From NCBI RefSeq assembly GCF_004054105.1, contig NZ_SBLC01000001.1, positions 62,001 to 126,000 of the forward strand: a stretch of DNA of 64,000 bases, in the 5' to 3' direction. This document shows positions 47,209 through 56,285 of the stretch, piece by piece (positions within the stretch are counted from its first letter, which is position 1; every line of letters starts with the position of its first letter). The notes under the pieces were generated by a model, which saw nothing but the letters and a program-made list of their open reading frames with translations, had not been told where the DNA came from and did no database searches. The translations under genes and the position numbers were made by a program. This stretch comes from Falsigemmobacter intermedius (GTDB lineage Bacteria > Pseudomonadota > Alphaproteobacteria > Rhodobacterales > Rhodobacteraceae).

Positions 47209-47431
47209 GCACCCCTCCGCCGCTTCCGCTTTCAGATATGATCCGGGTTTTACGGCTGCTTCGTCAAACCGTTTCCGGACGCAGACCGTTTCCGGATGAA
47301 TGTCTTTCTCAAAAAGCCCCGATCCGCTAATCTCAGGAAACCGTTTGGCCCCCTTGTGCATTACCAAGAGGGCGTTTTGGCCGGACGGCGGGGACGCTCA
47401 GTATTTTACGAGTCCTGGAATTTGAGAATAA
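47209..47431. promoter_or_regulatory. Regulatory region upstream of the CpsD-like gene with repeated ACCGTTTC motif
   Basis: 223 bases between divergent EPS genes. ACCGTTTCCGGA occurs twice (47268-47279 and 47285-47296, 17-base period), and AAACCGTTT at 47266-47274 and again at 47338-47346. The core also occurs as GAAACGGTTTC upstream of the ExoY-like gene. These look like tandem operator sites for an EPS regulator. Confidence 0.45.
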
Positions 47432-48280
47432 GTGATGAAGGCAGGCAGAACGACGGAAGAGCCCGAAGGCGGAAAAAGAGTTCGCACCAGCGGACTTACA
47501 CCCTTTGGGGGACGCCGGACCGCTGCCGTCGTGCTGCCGCCTGCCGGGGATGATGCCCTTCGCTCGGCCACCTCGCAGATCTGGGCCAGTCTGCCCCCGG
47601 TCCCGCTGGATACGAAATCCGCCGCAAGCCGCCATCTGATTCCCACCCACAAAGACGATCCGGTCGGGCTGCTTTACGACCACCTCAGAACCCGGCTGCT
47701 CCATGCCCTGGGAGAGCGCGGCTGGCGGCGTGTGGCCATTACCGCACCGGGACGGGGCTGCGGCACCACGACGGTCGCCGCCAATCTGGCGCTCTCGCTG
47801 GCGCGGCGCCCCTCGGGCCGGACGGCGCTGCTCGACTTCGATCTGCGCCGCCCCTCGCTGCACAACCGCTTCGGGGTGACGGAGCCGGGGATCATGCGCG
47901 ATATGCTGACCGGACAGAATGCGGTTGAAAGCCACTTTCTGCGCTATGGCCGCAATCTGGCGCTCGGGCTGAACCAGCAGGCAGAACCCGATGCCGCCGA
48001 GCTTTTGCAGGAGCCCTCTACGGCCCTGGCGCTTGAGCATATGACCGAAGATCTGCGCCCGGATGTCATTTTGTTTGATCTGCCGCCGATCCTTGGCAGC
48101 GACGATGTCTTCGGCTTTCTGCCCGAGGTGGACGGGGTTCTTCTGGTGGTGGATGGCAAACGCTCTGCCCCGGCAGATATTGCCCGCTGCGAAGAGATGA
48201 TCCGCGAGCGCAGCGAGCTGATCGGGGTGGTTCTCAACCGCGCCGAGGACAGTCCGGCACGCAGAAAACGGTGGTTCTGA
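47432..48280 (+). CDS. CpsD/CapB-like EPS tyrosine-kinase family ATPase, Walker A lysine missing
   Basis: A 282-residue cytosolic protein of the BY-kinase fold. VGLLYDHLRTRLLHALGERGWRRVAITAPGRGCGTTTVAANLALSLA is the P-loop region, but where relatives have G-C-G-K-T-T this protein has G-C-G-T-T-T (Thr112 in place of Lys). Walker A' LLDFDLRRPSLHNRFG and the DLPP motif (VILFDLPPILGSDDV) remain. No C-terminal tyrosine cluster is present; the end is ARRKRWF. It overlaps the chain-length gene by 10 bases, so it probably works with it in EPS export control, perhaps without normal ATP hydrolysis. Confidence 0.8.
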   Translation: MMKAGRTTEEPEGGKRVRTSGLTPFGGRRTAAVVLPPAGDDALRSATSQIWASLPPVPLDTKSAASRHLIPTHKDDPVGLLYDHLRTRLLHALGERGWRRVAITAPGRGCGTTTVAANLALSLARRPSGRTALLDFDLRRPSLHNRFGVTEPGIMRDMLTGQNAVESHFLRYGRNLALGLNQQAEPDAAELLQEPSTALALEHMTEDLRPDVILFDLPPILGSDDVFGFLPEVDGVLLVVDGKRSAPADIARCEEMIRERSELIGVVLNRAEDSPARRKRWF

Positions 48281-49536
48281 TGGGAAACATCCGCAGCCTC
48301 ACGGATCTTGTGGATCTGATCCGCCGCCATCTCGTGCTGATCCTGTTTGTTTTTCTGATCGGCTCGATTCTGTCTTTCGTCGTGGCGATGCAGCGTCAGC
48401 GCTCGTTTGAAAGCACGGCCATTCTGCAGATGGAGCTGCCGCGGATCGCGGGGGCTACGGCGGCGGAATCGGTCACCCAGTCGGGGCAGCGGATGCAGCT
48501 TCTGGAGCAGCAGATCCGCAGCCGCGACTCGCTGCTGGGGCTGGCAGAGCGTTACGGCATCTTTGACACCGCACCGGAGCTTCCGATCGGGCAGCGCCTG
48601 TCGATCATGCGCAATTCGGTCAACCTTGAGTCGATCCGCACCCCGCATGGCGTCAACGCCGAGACCGCCGTTTCGGCGATCGTGATCCGCGTGGTGATGC
48701 CCGATCCCGATATGGCCGCCGATATGGCCAATGAGCTGGCGCAGAAAATTCTCGACAGCACCGCCGCCCGCAAAAGCACCGTGGCCCGCGAAACCCTCGA
48801 CTTTTATGCCAGCGAAGAGCGGCGCCTGTCGGGTGAGCTGGCCGCTCTGGAAGCCGAGATCACCGCCTTCAAGAATTCGCAGATCGCTGCTTTGCCGGAA
48901 AGCCTGGCCGCAAGACGCCAGGAACTATCGCTGCTTGAGGTGCAGATCCGCGAATATGACCGTCAGATCATGGATCTGCAGCAGGAATTGATGCCGCTTC
49001 AGGCCGTCGCGGCCCCCCGCGTGGTGGAACAGCGCCGCATGTCTCTCCTGGAGGCGCGGATGGAGGCGCTTCAGAGCCGGCATAAAGGCGTGGAGGAGCG
49101 GATCGCAGAGCTGCAGGACTCGATCAGCCTGACCCCCATGGTTGAGACCCGTCTGGGCACTTATCTGCGGCGCCAGCAGCAGCTTCAGGATCAGTATTCG
49201 GTCATCAATCGCCGCCGCGCTGAGGCTGAGACCACCCAGCGGCTCGACAGCGAACAGCAGACTGAGCATTTCACCCTGCTTGAAGCGGCCCTTCCGGCGG
49301 ATCATTCGCTCTCAACCGGGCGGCGCAAAATCATGGCAGCAGGGGGCCTGGCCTCAGGGCTGCTCGCCGTGGCCCTGGCCTTCCTGCTGGAATTGAAGAA
49401 CCCTGCAATCCACACCGCGCGTCAGATGGAAAGCGTGCTGCAGATCCGCCCGGTCATCGCGCTGCCGGATCTGGGCCCCACCCGGCGGCGGGGCCTTTTC
49501 TCGCGGCTTTTCCGCCGTCGCGACCCTCAGCCGTAA
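48271..49536 (+). CDS. Wzz-like chain-length determinant protein
   Basis: A 421-residue inner-membrane protein. The first hydrophobic segment is LVLILFVFLIGSILSFVVAM near residue 25, and the second (IMAAGGLASGLLAVALAFLLEL) near 375. Between them is a long coiled-coil-rich periplasmic part with GAVRIAG-type ES-A-IL motifs (FESTAILQMELPRI). This is the Wzz/Wzc N-terminal domain layout that sets polymer length and helps export. It is cotranscribed with the CpsD-like gene, the split form of Wzc. A short basic tail (RRRGLFSRLFRRRDPQP) is cytosolic. Confidence 0.85.
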   Translation: MVLMGNIRSLTDLVDLIRRHLVLILFVFLIGSILSFVVAMQRQRSFESTAILQMELPRIAGATAAESVTQSGQRMQLLEQQIRSRDSLLGLAERYGIFDTAPELPIGQRLSIMRNSVNLESIRTPHGVNAETAVSAIVIRVVMPDPDMAADMANELAQKILDSTAARKSTVARETLDFYASEERRLSGELAALEAEITAFKNSQIAALPESLAARRQELSLLEVQIREYDRQIMDLQQELMPLQAVAAPRVVEQRRMSLLEARMEALQSRHKGVEERIAELQDSISLTPMVETRLGTYLRRQQQLQDQYSVINRRRAEAETTQRLDSEQQTEHFTLLEAALPADHSLSTGRRKIMAAGGLASGLLAVALAFLLELKNPAIHTARQMESVLQIRPVIALPDLGPTRRRGLFSRLFRRRDPQP

Positions 49537-50516
49537 CTTTCGACGCCGAGGGTCTGCGCCGCCGCATAGCGGCCACCCTCTGCAAAACCGGGGGGCAAAA
49601 TCCGCTCAATCTCCTGCAGATCTGCCGCGCTGAGCTGCACCTGCGCGCCCGCCAGGCATTCGCGCAGGTGTTTGACGCTGCGGGTGCCGGGGATCGGGAT
49701 CAGATCGCCTTCGCCCTGCGCCAGAACCCAGGCCATGGCCAGCGTCGCCGTCGACAGCCCGCGCGCGGCCGCGAAGTCGCGGAAGGGCGCGACAGCCGCC
49801 ATATTGCGCTCAAATGTGCCGGGCAGGAAACGCGGGTTGCGGGCGCGGAAATCGCCCGGGGCGTAATCCGCGGGGTTTTGCACACGGTCGGTCAGCATCC
49901 CCCGCCCGACCGGCGAGAAGGGCACAAAGCCCACGCCCAGCGCCGCGCAGGCCTGGAGCATTCCCAGTTCCGGCTGGCGGGTCCAGAGCGAATATTCGCT
50001 TTGCACCGCCGTCACCGGATGCACCGCATGGGCGCGGCGCAGGCTGGCAGGGGCCCATTCCGACACGCCATAGCCGCCGATCTTCCCTTCGCGGATCAGC
50101 GCGGCCATGGTCTCGGCCAGGACCTCCGGCTCGACGGAAGGGTCGCGGCGGTGGGCGTAAAACAGATCCACCCGTTCCACCCCAAGACGTTTCAGCGAGC
50201 CTTCAAGCTCTGAGCGCAGATGCGCCGCCTCATTGCTGATCTGACGTGGCGGACCGGGGATGATCGAGGCTTTGGTCGCCAGCACCAGCCCCTCGGGGCG
50301 GCGATCCGCCATCCAGCGGCCGAGGATCTCTTCCGAGCGGCCCATGCCATAGATATTGGCGGTGTCGTAAAAGGTGACCCCCGCCTCCCAGGCGGCATCG
50401 AGGAGGGCAAAGGCCTCGTCTTCGGTGGTCGGGCCATAGGCCCCGGCGATGCTCATACAGCCAAGGCCGATCTGCGAGACCTTTGGTCCCTGTGCGCCGA
50501 GTGTGAGTTGCTTCAT
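49527..50516 (-). CDS. Aldo/keto reductase
   Basis: A 329-residue NADPH-dependent reductase of the AKR superfamily. GLGCMSIAGAYGPTTEDEAFALLDAAWEAGVTFYDTANIYGMGRSEEILG holds the catalytic Asp and Tyr of the tetrad (D-T-A-N-I-Y), ATKAS the Lys, and YAHRRDPSV the His. GVSEWAPASLRRAHA and the late ALAWVLAQG..PIPGTRSVKHL match the YajO/IolS-like group. The physiological substrate is unknown. The gene overlaps the Wzz-like gene end by 10 bases but is convergent with it. Confidence 0.9.
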   Translation of the reverse strand: MKQLTLGAQGPKVSQIGLGCMSIAGAYGPTTEDEAFALLDAAWEAGVTFYDTANIYGMGRSEEILGRWMADRRPEGLVLATKASIIPGPPRQISNEAAHLRSELEGSLKRLGVERVDLFYAHRRDPSVEPEVLAETMAALIREGKIGGYGVSEWAPASLRRAHAVHPVTAVQSEYSLWTRQPELGMLQACAALGVGFVPFSPVGRGMLTDRVQNPADYAPGDFRARNPRFLPGTFERNMAAVAPFRDFAAARGLSTATLAMAWVLAQGEGDLIPIPGTRSVKHLRECLAGAQVQLSAADLQEIERILPPGFAEGGRYAAAQTLGVESYG

Positions 50517-50536
50517 GGCCGTCCCCCAAAAGATAA

Positions 50537-50562
50537 CCCCGGCACCCTAATGGGCACCGGGG
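50537..50562 (-). terminator. Terminator after the aldehyde dehydrogenase gene
   Basis: On the minus strand CCCCGGTGCCC, loop ATTA, then GGGTGCCGGGG form an 11-bp stem with two G-U pairs, followed by TTATCTTTTGG. It lies in the 74 bases between the aldehyde dehydrogenase stop and the aldo/keto reductase start. Confidence 0.6.
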
Positions 50563-50590
50563 CAGGGTCAAGACGATGCGGGCTCTGCAA

Positions 50591-52111
50591 TCAGTCGATG
50601 TCGAAGACCACGCCCTGAGCCAGGGGAAGGGCCCGGGAATAGTTCACCGTATTGGTCGCGCGGCGCATATAAGCGCGCCAGGCGTCCGAGCCGGATTCAC
50701 GACCGCCCCCGGTCTCTTTCTCACCACCGAAGGCCCCGCCGATTTCTGCACCCGAGGTGCCGATATTGACGTTGGCAATGCCGCAGTCCGAGCCCGAAGC
50801 CGAAAGGAAGGTCTCCATCTCGCGCATATCCAGCGTGAAGATCGAGGAGGACAGCCCCGCCCCCACAGCGTTGTGCAGCTCGATCACCTGATCGAAGTCA
50901 CTGTATTTCATGACGTAAAGGATCGGCGCAAAGGTCTCATGCAGCACCGGACCGGTCTGCGAAGGCATCTCAACCAGCGCCGGTTTCACGTAATAGGCGG
51001 TGTCCGGACCCACGGGCTGACGTTCGCCGCCATGGACGGTGCCGCCTGCCGCTTTTGCGGCCTCAAGCGCTTTTTGCATGCCGTCAAAAGCGTCCTTGTC
51101 GATCAAAGGACCGACCAGGGCCTGGGTTTCCAGCACATTGCCCACCGAGACCGAGGCATAGGCCTTGATCAGGCGCGGCACCAGGGTGTCATAGACGCTC
51201 TCATGCACGAAAAGGCGGCGCATGGTGGTGCAGCGCTGACCGGCGGTGCCCATGGCCCCGAAAGCAATCGCGCGCAGCGCCATATCGAGATCCGCCGAAG
51301 GCGTGACGATGCCTGCGTTATTGCCGCCCAGTTCCAGAATGGTGCGGCCAAAGCGCTCCGCCACTTTCGGGCCGACAATGCGCCCCATGCGGGTCGAGCC
51401 GGTGGCCGAAACCAGCGCCACTTTCGGGTTCACCACCAGGGCATTGCCGACATCCGCGCCGCCGATCAGAACCTGGCTCAGCCCTTCGGGCGCATCCGCG
51501 CCAAAGCGCTTCAGCGCGCGGTCCAGGATGGCCTGGCTGGCCAGCGCGGTCAGCGGTGTCTTCTCTGAGGGTTTCCAGACCACCGGGTTGCCGCAGACCA
51601 GCGCCAGCGCCGCGTTCCAGGACCAGACCGCAACGGGGAAGTTGAAAGCCGAGATGATGCCCACAACACCCAGCGGGTGCCATGTCTCCATCATGCGGTG
51701 ACCGGGACGCTCAGTCGCGATGGTCAGACCGTAAAGCTGACGGGACAGACCAACGGCGAAATCGCAGATGTCGATCATCTCCTGGACTTCGCCCAGACCC
51801 TCCGAGGCGCTTTTGCCGGCCTCAATCGAGACGAGACGGCCGAGGTCTTCTTTCGCGGCGCGCAGCTCTTCGCCCAGCAGACGCACAAGCTCCCCCCGGC
51901 GCGGGGCGGGCAGGTTACGCCAGGTCAGGAAGGCGGCATGCGCGCGGGCAATCGCGGCATCGGTCTCAGCGGCAGAGGTCGGGGTCAGCCCGGCAATCTG
52001 CTCACCGGTCAGCGGGCTGAAACTGGCCATCGGACCGCCGGTAAAGACCGAGGCCTCAATGCCGAATTTCGCCATAAGATCGCGGGTGGAGGCGGGAAGC
52101 GCTGCGGTCAT
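50591..52111 (-). CDS. Aldehyde dehydrogenase (ALDH7 / alpha-aminoadipic semialdehyde, L-piperidine-6-carboxylate dehydrogenase type)
   Basis: A 506-residue NAD-dependent dehydrogenase. SEGLGEVQEMIDICDFAVGLSRQLYG and ERPGHRMMETWHPLGVVGIISAFNFPVAVWSWNAALAL are highly characteristic of the ALDH7A1/AmaB group that oxidises alpha-aminoadipic semialdehyde in lysine breakdown. ELGGNNAGIV has the general-base Glu, and GTAGQRCTTMRRL the catalytic Cys. The start at 52111 has AAAGGACCCTGCC before it. No other lysine-catabolic gene is adjacent, so the pathway role is from family only. Confidence 0.9.
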   Translation of the reverse strand: MTAALPASTRDLMAKFGIEASVFTGGPMASFSPLTGEQIAGLTPTSAAETDAAIARAHAAFLTWRNLPAPRRGELVRLLGEELRAAKEDLGRLVSIEAGKSASEGLGEVQEMIDICDFAVGLSRQLYGLTIATERPGHRMMETWHPLGVVGIISAFNFPVAVWSWNAALALVCGNPVVWKPSEKTPLTALASQAILDRALKRFGADAPEGLSQVLIGGADVGNALVVNPKVALVSATGSTRMGRIVGPKVAERFGRTILELGGNNAGIVTPSADLDMALRAIAFGAMGTAGQRCTTMRRLFVHESVYDTLVPRLIKAYASVSVGNVLETQALVGPLIDKDAFDGMQKALEAAKAAGGTVHGGERQPVGPDTAYYVKPALVEMPSQTGPVLHETFAPILYVMKYSDFDQVIELHNAVGAGLSSSIFTLDMREMETFLSASGSDCGIANVNIGTSGAEIGGAFGGEKETGGGRESGSDAWRAYMRRATNTVNYSRALPLAQGVVFDID

Positions 52112-52252
52112 GGCAGGGTCCTTTAAGCTGAGGCCCGGGCGAAGCGCGGGCCGAATGACTGGCCGCAGTCTATCATCTGAAGAGACAGAGAAAATCCAAA
52201 CTTTCCGCCTGAGGTTATGCGTGAACGGAATGAACCTGCCACGGCCAGCATC

Positions 52253-52285
52253 AAAAAAGCCGCCCCGACAGGGGGCGGCTTTTCT
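52253..52285. terminator. Terminator after the sulfate transport operon
   Basis: GCCGCCCC (52259-52266) pairs with GGGGCGGC (52272-52279). On the minus strand the stem is followed by TTTTTTGATG, ending the cys operon; on the plus strand by TTTTC. It lies between cysW and the aldehyde dehydrogenase gene. Confidence 0.8.
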
Positions 52286-52302
52286 CCAATGCGCGAAGAT
52301 CC

Positions 52303-53124
52303 TCAGGCCTGGTGGCGGCGGCTTTCCAGGATGGATTTCACCACCAGCGCCACCAGCGCAATCACCGTCAGCGTTGAGGCTGCGGCAAAGGCCCCCACGG
52401 CGTTCAGATCGTTGAACAAAAGCTCTACATGCAGCGGCAGCGTATTCGTCTGGCTACGGATATTGCCCGAGACCACCGAGACGCCGCCGAACTCTCCCAC
52501 CGCCCGCGCGGTGCAGAGCACCGCACCGTAAAGCAGCGCCCAGCGGATATTGGGCAGCGTCACCCGGCGGAAAATCTGCCAGCCACTCGCACCCAGCGTC
52601 ACGGCCGCCTGCTCCTGCTCTGACCCCTGGGCCTGCATCAGCGGCAGCACTTCACGGGCGACAAAGGGCGAGGTGACAAACATGGTGACCAGCACAATCC
52701 CCGGCAGCGCAAACAGCACCTGCCAGTCATTCGCCATCAGCCAGGGCCCCAGGAGCCCCTGCCGGCCATAGAGCAAAAGGTAACAAATGCCCGCAATGAT
52801 CGGCGAGACCGAAAAGGGGATCTCAATCGCCGTCAGCACCAGCCCGCGACCGGGGAATTTAAACCGCGCCACCGCCCAGGCGGCCGCCACCCCAAAGGCC
52901 ACGTTCAGCGGCACCACGATCACCGCCACCAGGGTGGTCAGCCAGATCGCATGCAGCGTCACCGGATGCAGGATATTGGAGACATAAACGTCCCAGCCTT
53001 TGGAAAAGGCGCTCCAGAAGATGAAGATCAGCGGCGCCACTACCATCAGCAGCGTCAGCGCCACGGCCAGACCGATCAGCAGACGCGGAACCAGGCGGCT
53101 TTCTTTATGATGCACGATGCTCAT
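52303..53124 (-). CDS. cysW: Sulfate/thiosulfate ABC transporter permease CysW
   Basis: A 273-residue permease with six membrane segments. SAFSKGWDVYVSNILHPVTLHAIWLT and FVTSPFVAREVLPLMQAQGSEQEQAAVTLGASGWQIFRRVTLPNI contain the EAA-type ATPase contact loop, and ARAVGEFGGVSVVSGNIRSQTNTLPLHVELLFNDL is specific for CysW. It overlaps cysT by 4 bases and is the last gene of the operon. Confidence 0.95.
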   Translation of the reverse strand: MSIVHHKESRLVPRLLIGLAVALTLLMVVAPLIFIFWSAFSKGWDVYVSNILHPVTLHAIWLTTLVAVIVVPLNVAFGVAAAWAVARFKFPGRGLVLTAIEIPFSVSPIIAGICYLLLYGRQGLLGPWLMANDWQVLFALPGIVLVTMFVTSPFVAREVLPLMQAQGSEQEQAAVTLGASGWQIFRRVTLPNIRWALLYGAVLCTARAVGEFGGVSVVSGNIRSQTNTLPLHVELLFNDLNAVGAFAAASTLTVIALVALVVKSILESRRHQA

Positions 53125-53963
53125 GCCTGCCCCCGGTAACGTGCGGCCCAGGCCTGGAGGCGGTTTGAGATGACCAGCAGGATCACCGCAAACATCAGCA
53201 ACACCAGCGCAATGGCCGCCGCGCCCTGGTAGTCATATTCCTCAAGCCGGATGAAGGTGAGAAGCGAGGCGATCTCCGTTTTAAAGGGCAGGTTTCCGGC
53301 GATGAAAACGATCGCGCCGAACTCGCCCAGCGAGCGCGCAAAGGAGATCGTCACCCCCGCAAGGAATGCCGGAAGGATCTGCGGGAAAACCACCCGCGAA
53401 AAGATCGTCCAGTCGGATGCGCCAAGCGTGCGGGCCGCCTGCTCATAGGCGGGGTCCAGATCTTCAAGGACGGGCTGCACGGTGCGCACCACGAAGGGGA
53501 TCGAGGTGAAGGCCATGGCAATCGCCACACCCCAGATGGTGTAGACCGGAACAAGGCCAAGCGGGGCCAGCAACTGCCCGAACCAGCCATTGGCCGAAAA
53601 GAGTGCCGTCAGCGACAGACCCGCCACGGCCGTCGGCAGCGCGAAGGGAATATCCATCAGCGCATCGAGCAGCCTGCGCCCCGGAAACTCATAGCGCACC
53701 AGAACCCAGGCCATCAGAAGCCCGTAAAAGGCGTTAAAGACCGTCGCAATCAGCGCCGCCGTCAGCGTGACCTGAAAGGCCGCCAGCGCGCGGGCCGATG
53801 TGACAATGACCCAGAAGCGCTGCGGCCCGATATCTGCGCCTTTCAGCACCAGGGCCAGCACCGGGATCAGAATGACAACGGTCAGATATAAAAGCGTTGT
53901 GCCGAGGCTCAATGTGAACCCCGGCAGCACGCGCTTCGCCCGGATCGGAGCGGCAGCGGTCAT
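53121..53963 (-). CDS. cysT: Sulfate/thiosulfate ABC transporter permease CysT (CysU)
   Basis: A 280-residue permease. LPGFTLSLGTTLLYLTVVILIPVLALVLK at the N terminus, MDIPFALPTAVAGLSLTALF, EQAARTLGASDWTIFSRVVFPQILPAFLAG (ATPase contact loop) and FARSLGEFGAIVFIAGNLPFKTEIASLL are typical CysT. It forms the membrane channel with CysW. Confidence 0.95.
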   Translation of the reverse strand: MTAAAPIRAKRVLPGFTLSLGTTLLYLTVVILIPVLALVLKGADIGPQRFWVIVTSARALAAFQVTLTAALIATVFNAFYGLLMAWVLVRYEFPGRRLLDALMDIPFALPTAVAGLSLTALFSANGWFGQLLAPLGLVPVYTIWGVAIAMAFTSIPFVVRTVQPVLEDLDPAYEQAARTLGASDWTIFSRVVFPQILPAFLAGVTISFARSLGEFGAIVFIAGNLPFKTEIASLLTFIRLEEYDYQGAAAIALVLLMFAVILLVISNRLQAWAARYRGQA

Positions 53964-53973
53964 TTATGAACCC

Positions 53974-54975
53974 TCAGCGGTTGACGAAAACCTGGTCAAG
54001 GATGCCACCATCGGCGAGATGCTCGGCGCGGACTTTCTCCCAGCCACCGAAAGCCTCATCCACGGTGACAAGTTTCACCTCAGGCAGTTTGTCGGCATAG
54101 GCCGCTGCCACGTCTTTGTCTGTCACGCGGTAATAATGCTCAGCGAGAGCCTTTTGCGCCTCAGGGGTGTAGAGCCAGTTCAGATAGGCCGTGGCCACCT
54201 CTTCGCTGCCCTTTTTCTTCGCATTCGCACCCACCAGAGCCACCGGGAAGGCCGAGAAAAGCGAGATTGAGGGCGTCACACGCTCAAAGCCCTTGTCGGC
54301 ATATTCCGCGGCAATTCCGCCGGTCTCAGCCTCAAAGGTGACCAGCACATCGCCGATCTCACGCTCGGCAAAGGTCTGGGTGGCGGCGCGACCGCCGGTG
54401 TCAAAGACCGGCACGTTGGAGAGCAGCTTTTTCACGAAGTCCTGGGTTTTCGCATGATCACCACCAAATTCGTTCAGCCCCCAGGCGTAGGCCGCGAGAT
54501 AGGTATAGCGCGCATTGCCGGAGGTTTTGGGGTTCGGGAAGACCGGCTGCACGCCCTCTTTCGCCAGATCACCCCAGTCCTGAATGTTCTTGGGGTTGCC
54601 CTTGCGCACAAGGAAGGCCGGCAGCGAGTAATAGGGCGAGGCGCCGTTGGGGAAAGCCTCACGCCAGTTCTGATCGACCAGACCGCCCTCAACCAGAGCA
54701 TCGATATCGGTCTCCTGGTTGAAGGTGACCACATCAGCGGCCAGCCCTTCGAGGATCGCCCGCGCCTGGCGCGAGGAGCCGCCGTGGCTTTGGTCGATCG
54801 TCAGATCGCGGCCCTTATCGGCCTTCCACTGCGCGATGAACTTCGGGTTCAAATCCTCAAAAAGCTCTCGTGCGATGTCATAAGAGACGTTGAGGATGCT
54901 GTCCTGCGCCAGCGCCGGAGCGGCAGCCCCCAGACCCGCCACCAGAGCGGCCACGCGGAAAATCGAGTGTTTCAT
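53974..54975 (-). CDS. Periplasmic sulfate-binding protein
   Basis: A 333-residue exported protein with a Sec signal (VAALVAGLGAAAPALAQ). LNVSYDIARELFEDLNPKF and QSHGGSSRQARAILEGL are the sulfate-binding protein (Sbp/CysP) motifs, with a GNARYTYLAAYAWGL segment later. It feeds sulfate or thiosulfate to CysT-CysW. Its gene overlaps cysA by 4 bases and precedes cysT by 10. Sbp and CysP cannot be distinguished with confidence. Confidence 0.93.
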   Translation of the reverse strand: MKHSIFRVAALVAGLGAAAPALAQDSILNVSYDIARELFEDLNPKFIAQWKADKGRDLTIDQSHGGSSRQARAILEGLAADVVTFNQETDIDALVEGGLVDQNWREAFPNGASPYYSLPAFLVRKGNPKNIQDWGDLAKEGVQPVFPNPKTSGNARYTYLAAYAWGLNEFGGDHAKTQDFVKKLLSNVPVFDTGGRAATQTFAEREIGDVLVTFEAETGGIAAEYADKGFERVTPSISLFSAFPVALVGANAKKKGSEEVATAYLNWLYTPEAQKALAEHYYRVTDKDVAAAYADKLPEVKLVTVDEAFGGWEKVRAEHLADGGILDQVFVNR

Positions 54976-56069
54976 GCAATGTTTTCCTTTACCGGAAGAC
55001 GATCAATGGGGTCCGCCGCAGCTGGGCTGCGCGGCGCGGAAAAGACCGCGCCGGCCAGCGGACGCAGGCGGAAATTCTGGCCAACGGCCACAGCGCGCGC
55101 CTGAAGGCGCGGCAGATCAAGCTCAACGACGGGCAGTCCCGGGGCCTCAAGCGTCACGCGCAAAAGCCTGCCGGTGGAGCTGACACCCGTCACCAGGAAG
55201 GGACTGGCGGGATCAGCCTCCAGGGCCACCTGATCGGGTGCCAGGAAGAGCGTCGCCGGACCATCGCCCAGCGGTCGGCGCGGCAGGGCCGAGGTGTCCA
55301 CCCCCTTCAACTCCGCCCGCCCGGCCCGCAGCGTCACCGGCAGCTCAATCACTGCCCCCATGAAGCGCGCGACAAAGGGCGTGGCGGGGTGATCGTGGAT
55401 CTGATCGGCGGTGCCGATCTGGGCGATGCGGCCCTGCTCCATCACCACCACGCGGTCGGCCAGTTCAAAGGCCTCTTCCTGGTCGTGAGTGACAAAAATC
55501 GTGGTTGAGCCGGTGCGCTCATGCACGTCACGCAGCCAGCGGCGAAGGTCGCGGCGGATCGCGGCATCCAAAGCACCAAAGGGCTCATCCAGCAGCAGAA
55601 CCCGCGGCTCAATCGCCAAGGCCCGGCCAAGCGCCACCCGCTGGCGCTGACCGCCCGAAAGCTGCGCGGGGTAGCGATCCCCAAGCGTGTCGATCTGCAA
55701 GAGGCTCAGAAGCTCATCCACCCGGGATTTGATTTCTGCTGCTGAGGGGCGCTGCGCTTTGGGACGCACGGTCAGGCCAAAAGCCAGGTTCTCGCGCACG
55801 CTCATATGGGGAAACAGCGCATAGCTTTGGAAGACAAAGCCGATGCGGCGGTCTTTGGCCCCCAGTTGCATCCAGTCTTCGCCCGCGACGACCAGCTGCC
55901 CCGCATCGGGCCACTCCAGGCCGGCGATGATGCGCAAAAGTGTGGTTTTTCCGGACCCTGAGGGGCCGAGAAGCGCCACAAGCTCCCGGTCGGCGATCGA
56001 CAGATCGATGCCGCGCAGAACCTGGGTCTTGCCAAACTGTTTGCTGATACCGCTGATCTCAATGGCCAT
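54972..56069 (-). CDS. cysA: Sulfate/thiosulfate ABC transporter ATP-binding protein CysA
   Basis: A 365-residue ATPase starting MAIEISGISKQFGKTQVLRGIDLSI at 56069, chosen for GGAGGTGCCCT before the ATG; the longer frame upstream is not protein-like. Walker A GPSGSGKTT, Q-loop FVFQSYALFPHMSV, signature LSGGQRQRVALGRA, Walker B VLLLDEPFGALD, and a C-terminal TOBE-like regulatory domain. First gene of cysA-sbp-cysT-cysW. Many relatives put cysA last, so the order is a small variation. Confidence 0.95.
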   Translation of the reverse strand: MAIEISGISKQFGKTQVLRGIDLSIADRELVALLGPSGSGKTTLLRIIAGLEWPDAGQLVVAGEDWMQLGAKDRRIGFVFQSYALFPHMSVRENLAFGLTVRPKAQRPSAAEIKSRVDELLSLLQIDTLGDRYPAQLSGGQRQRVALGRALAIEPRVLLLDEPFGALDAAIRRDLRRWLRDVHERTGSTTIFVTHDQEEAFELADRVVVMEQGRIAQIGTADQIHDHPATPFVARFMGAVIELPVTLRAGRAELKGVDTSALPRRPLGDGPATLFLAPDQVALEADPASPFLVTGVSSTGRLLRVTLEAPGLPVVELDLPRLQARAVAVGQNFRLRPLAGAVFSAPRSPAAADPIDRLPVKENIA

Positions 56070-56088
56070 AGGGCACCTCCGAACACGG

Positions 56089-56117
56089 GAAATAGTTCCG
56101 CAATTCACGCCAATCAA
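56089..56117 (-). promoter_or_regulatory. Candidate promoter of the cysA operon
   Basis: On the minus strand TTGATT (56117-56112) is followed after exactly 17 bases by TATTTC (56094-56089), 20 bases before the cysA start codon. Spacing fits a sigma-70-type promoter; the match to consensus is fair, not strong. Confidence 0.4.
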
Positions 56118-56285
56118 GTAAAACAACCGGACGATACACGCCACAAACCCAAGACAGTCGGGATATCTTTCCCAGGCACCGGGGCCTTTCAGAGCATCCG
56201 CCCCCTGCCCCGCCTTAACGCCGGGACATCTGACCACCAGGCGCGGCGCGGGCCTGCGCTTGTTCTCATTTCAGCGCAGGGCCGA

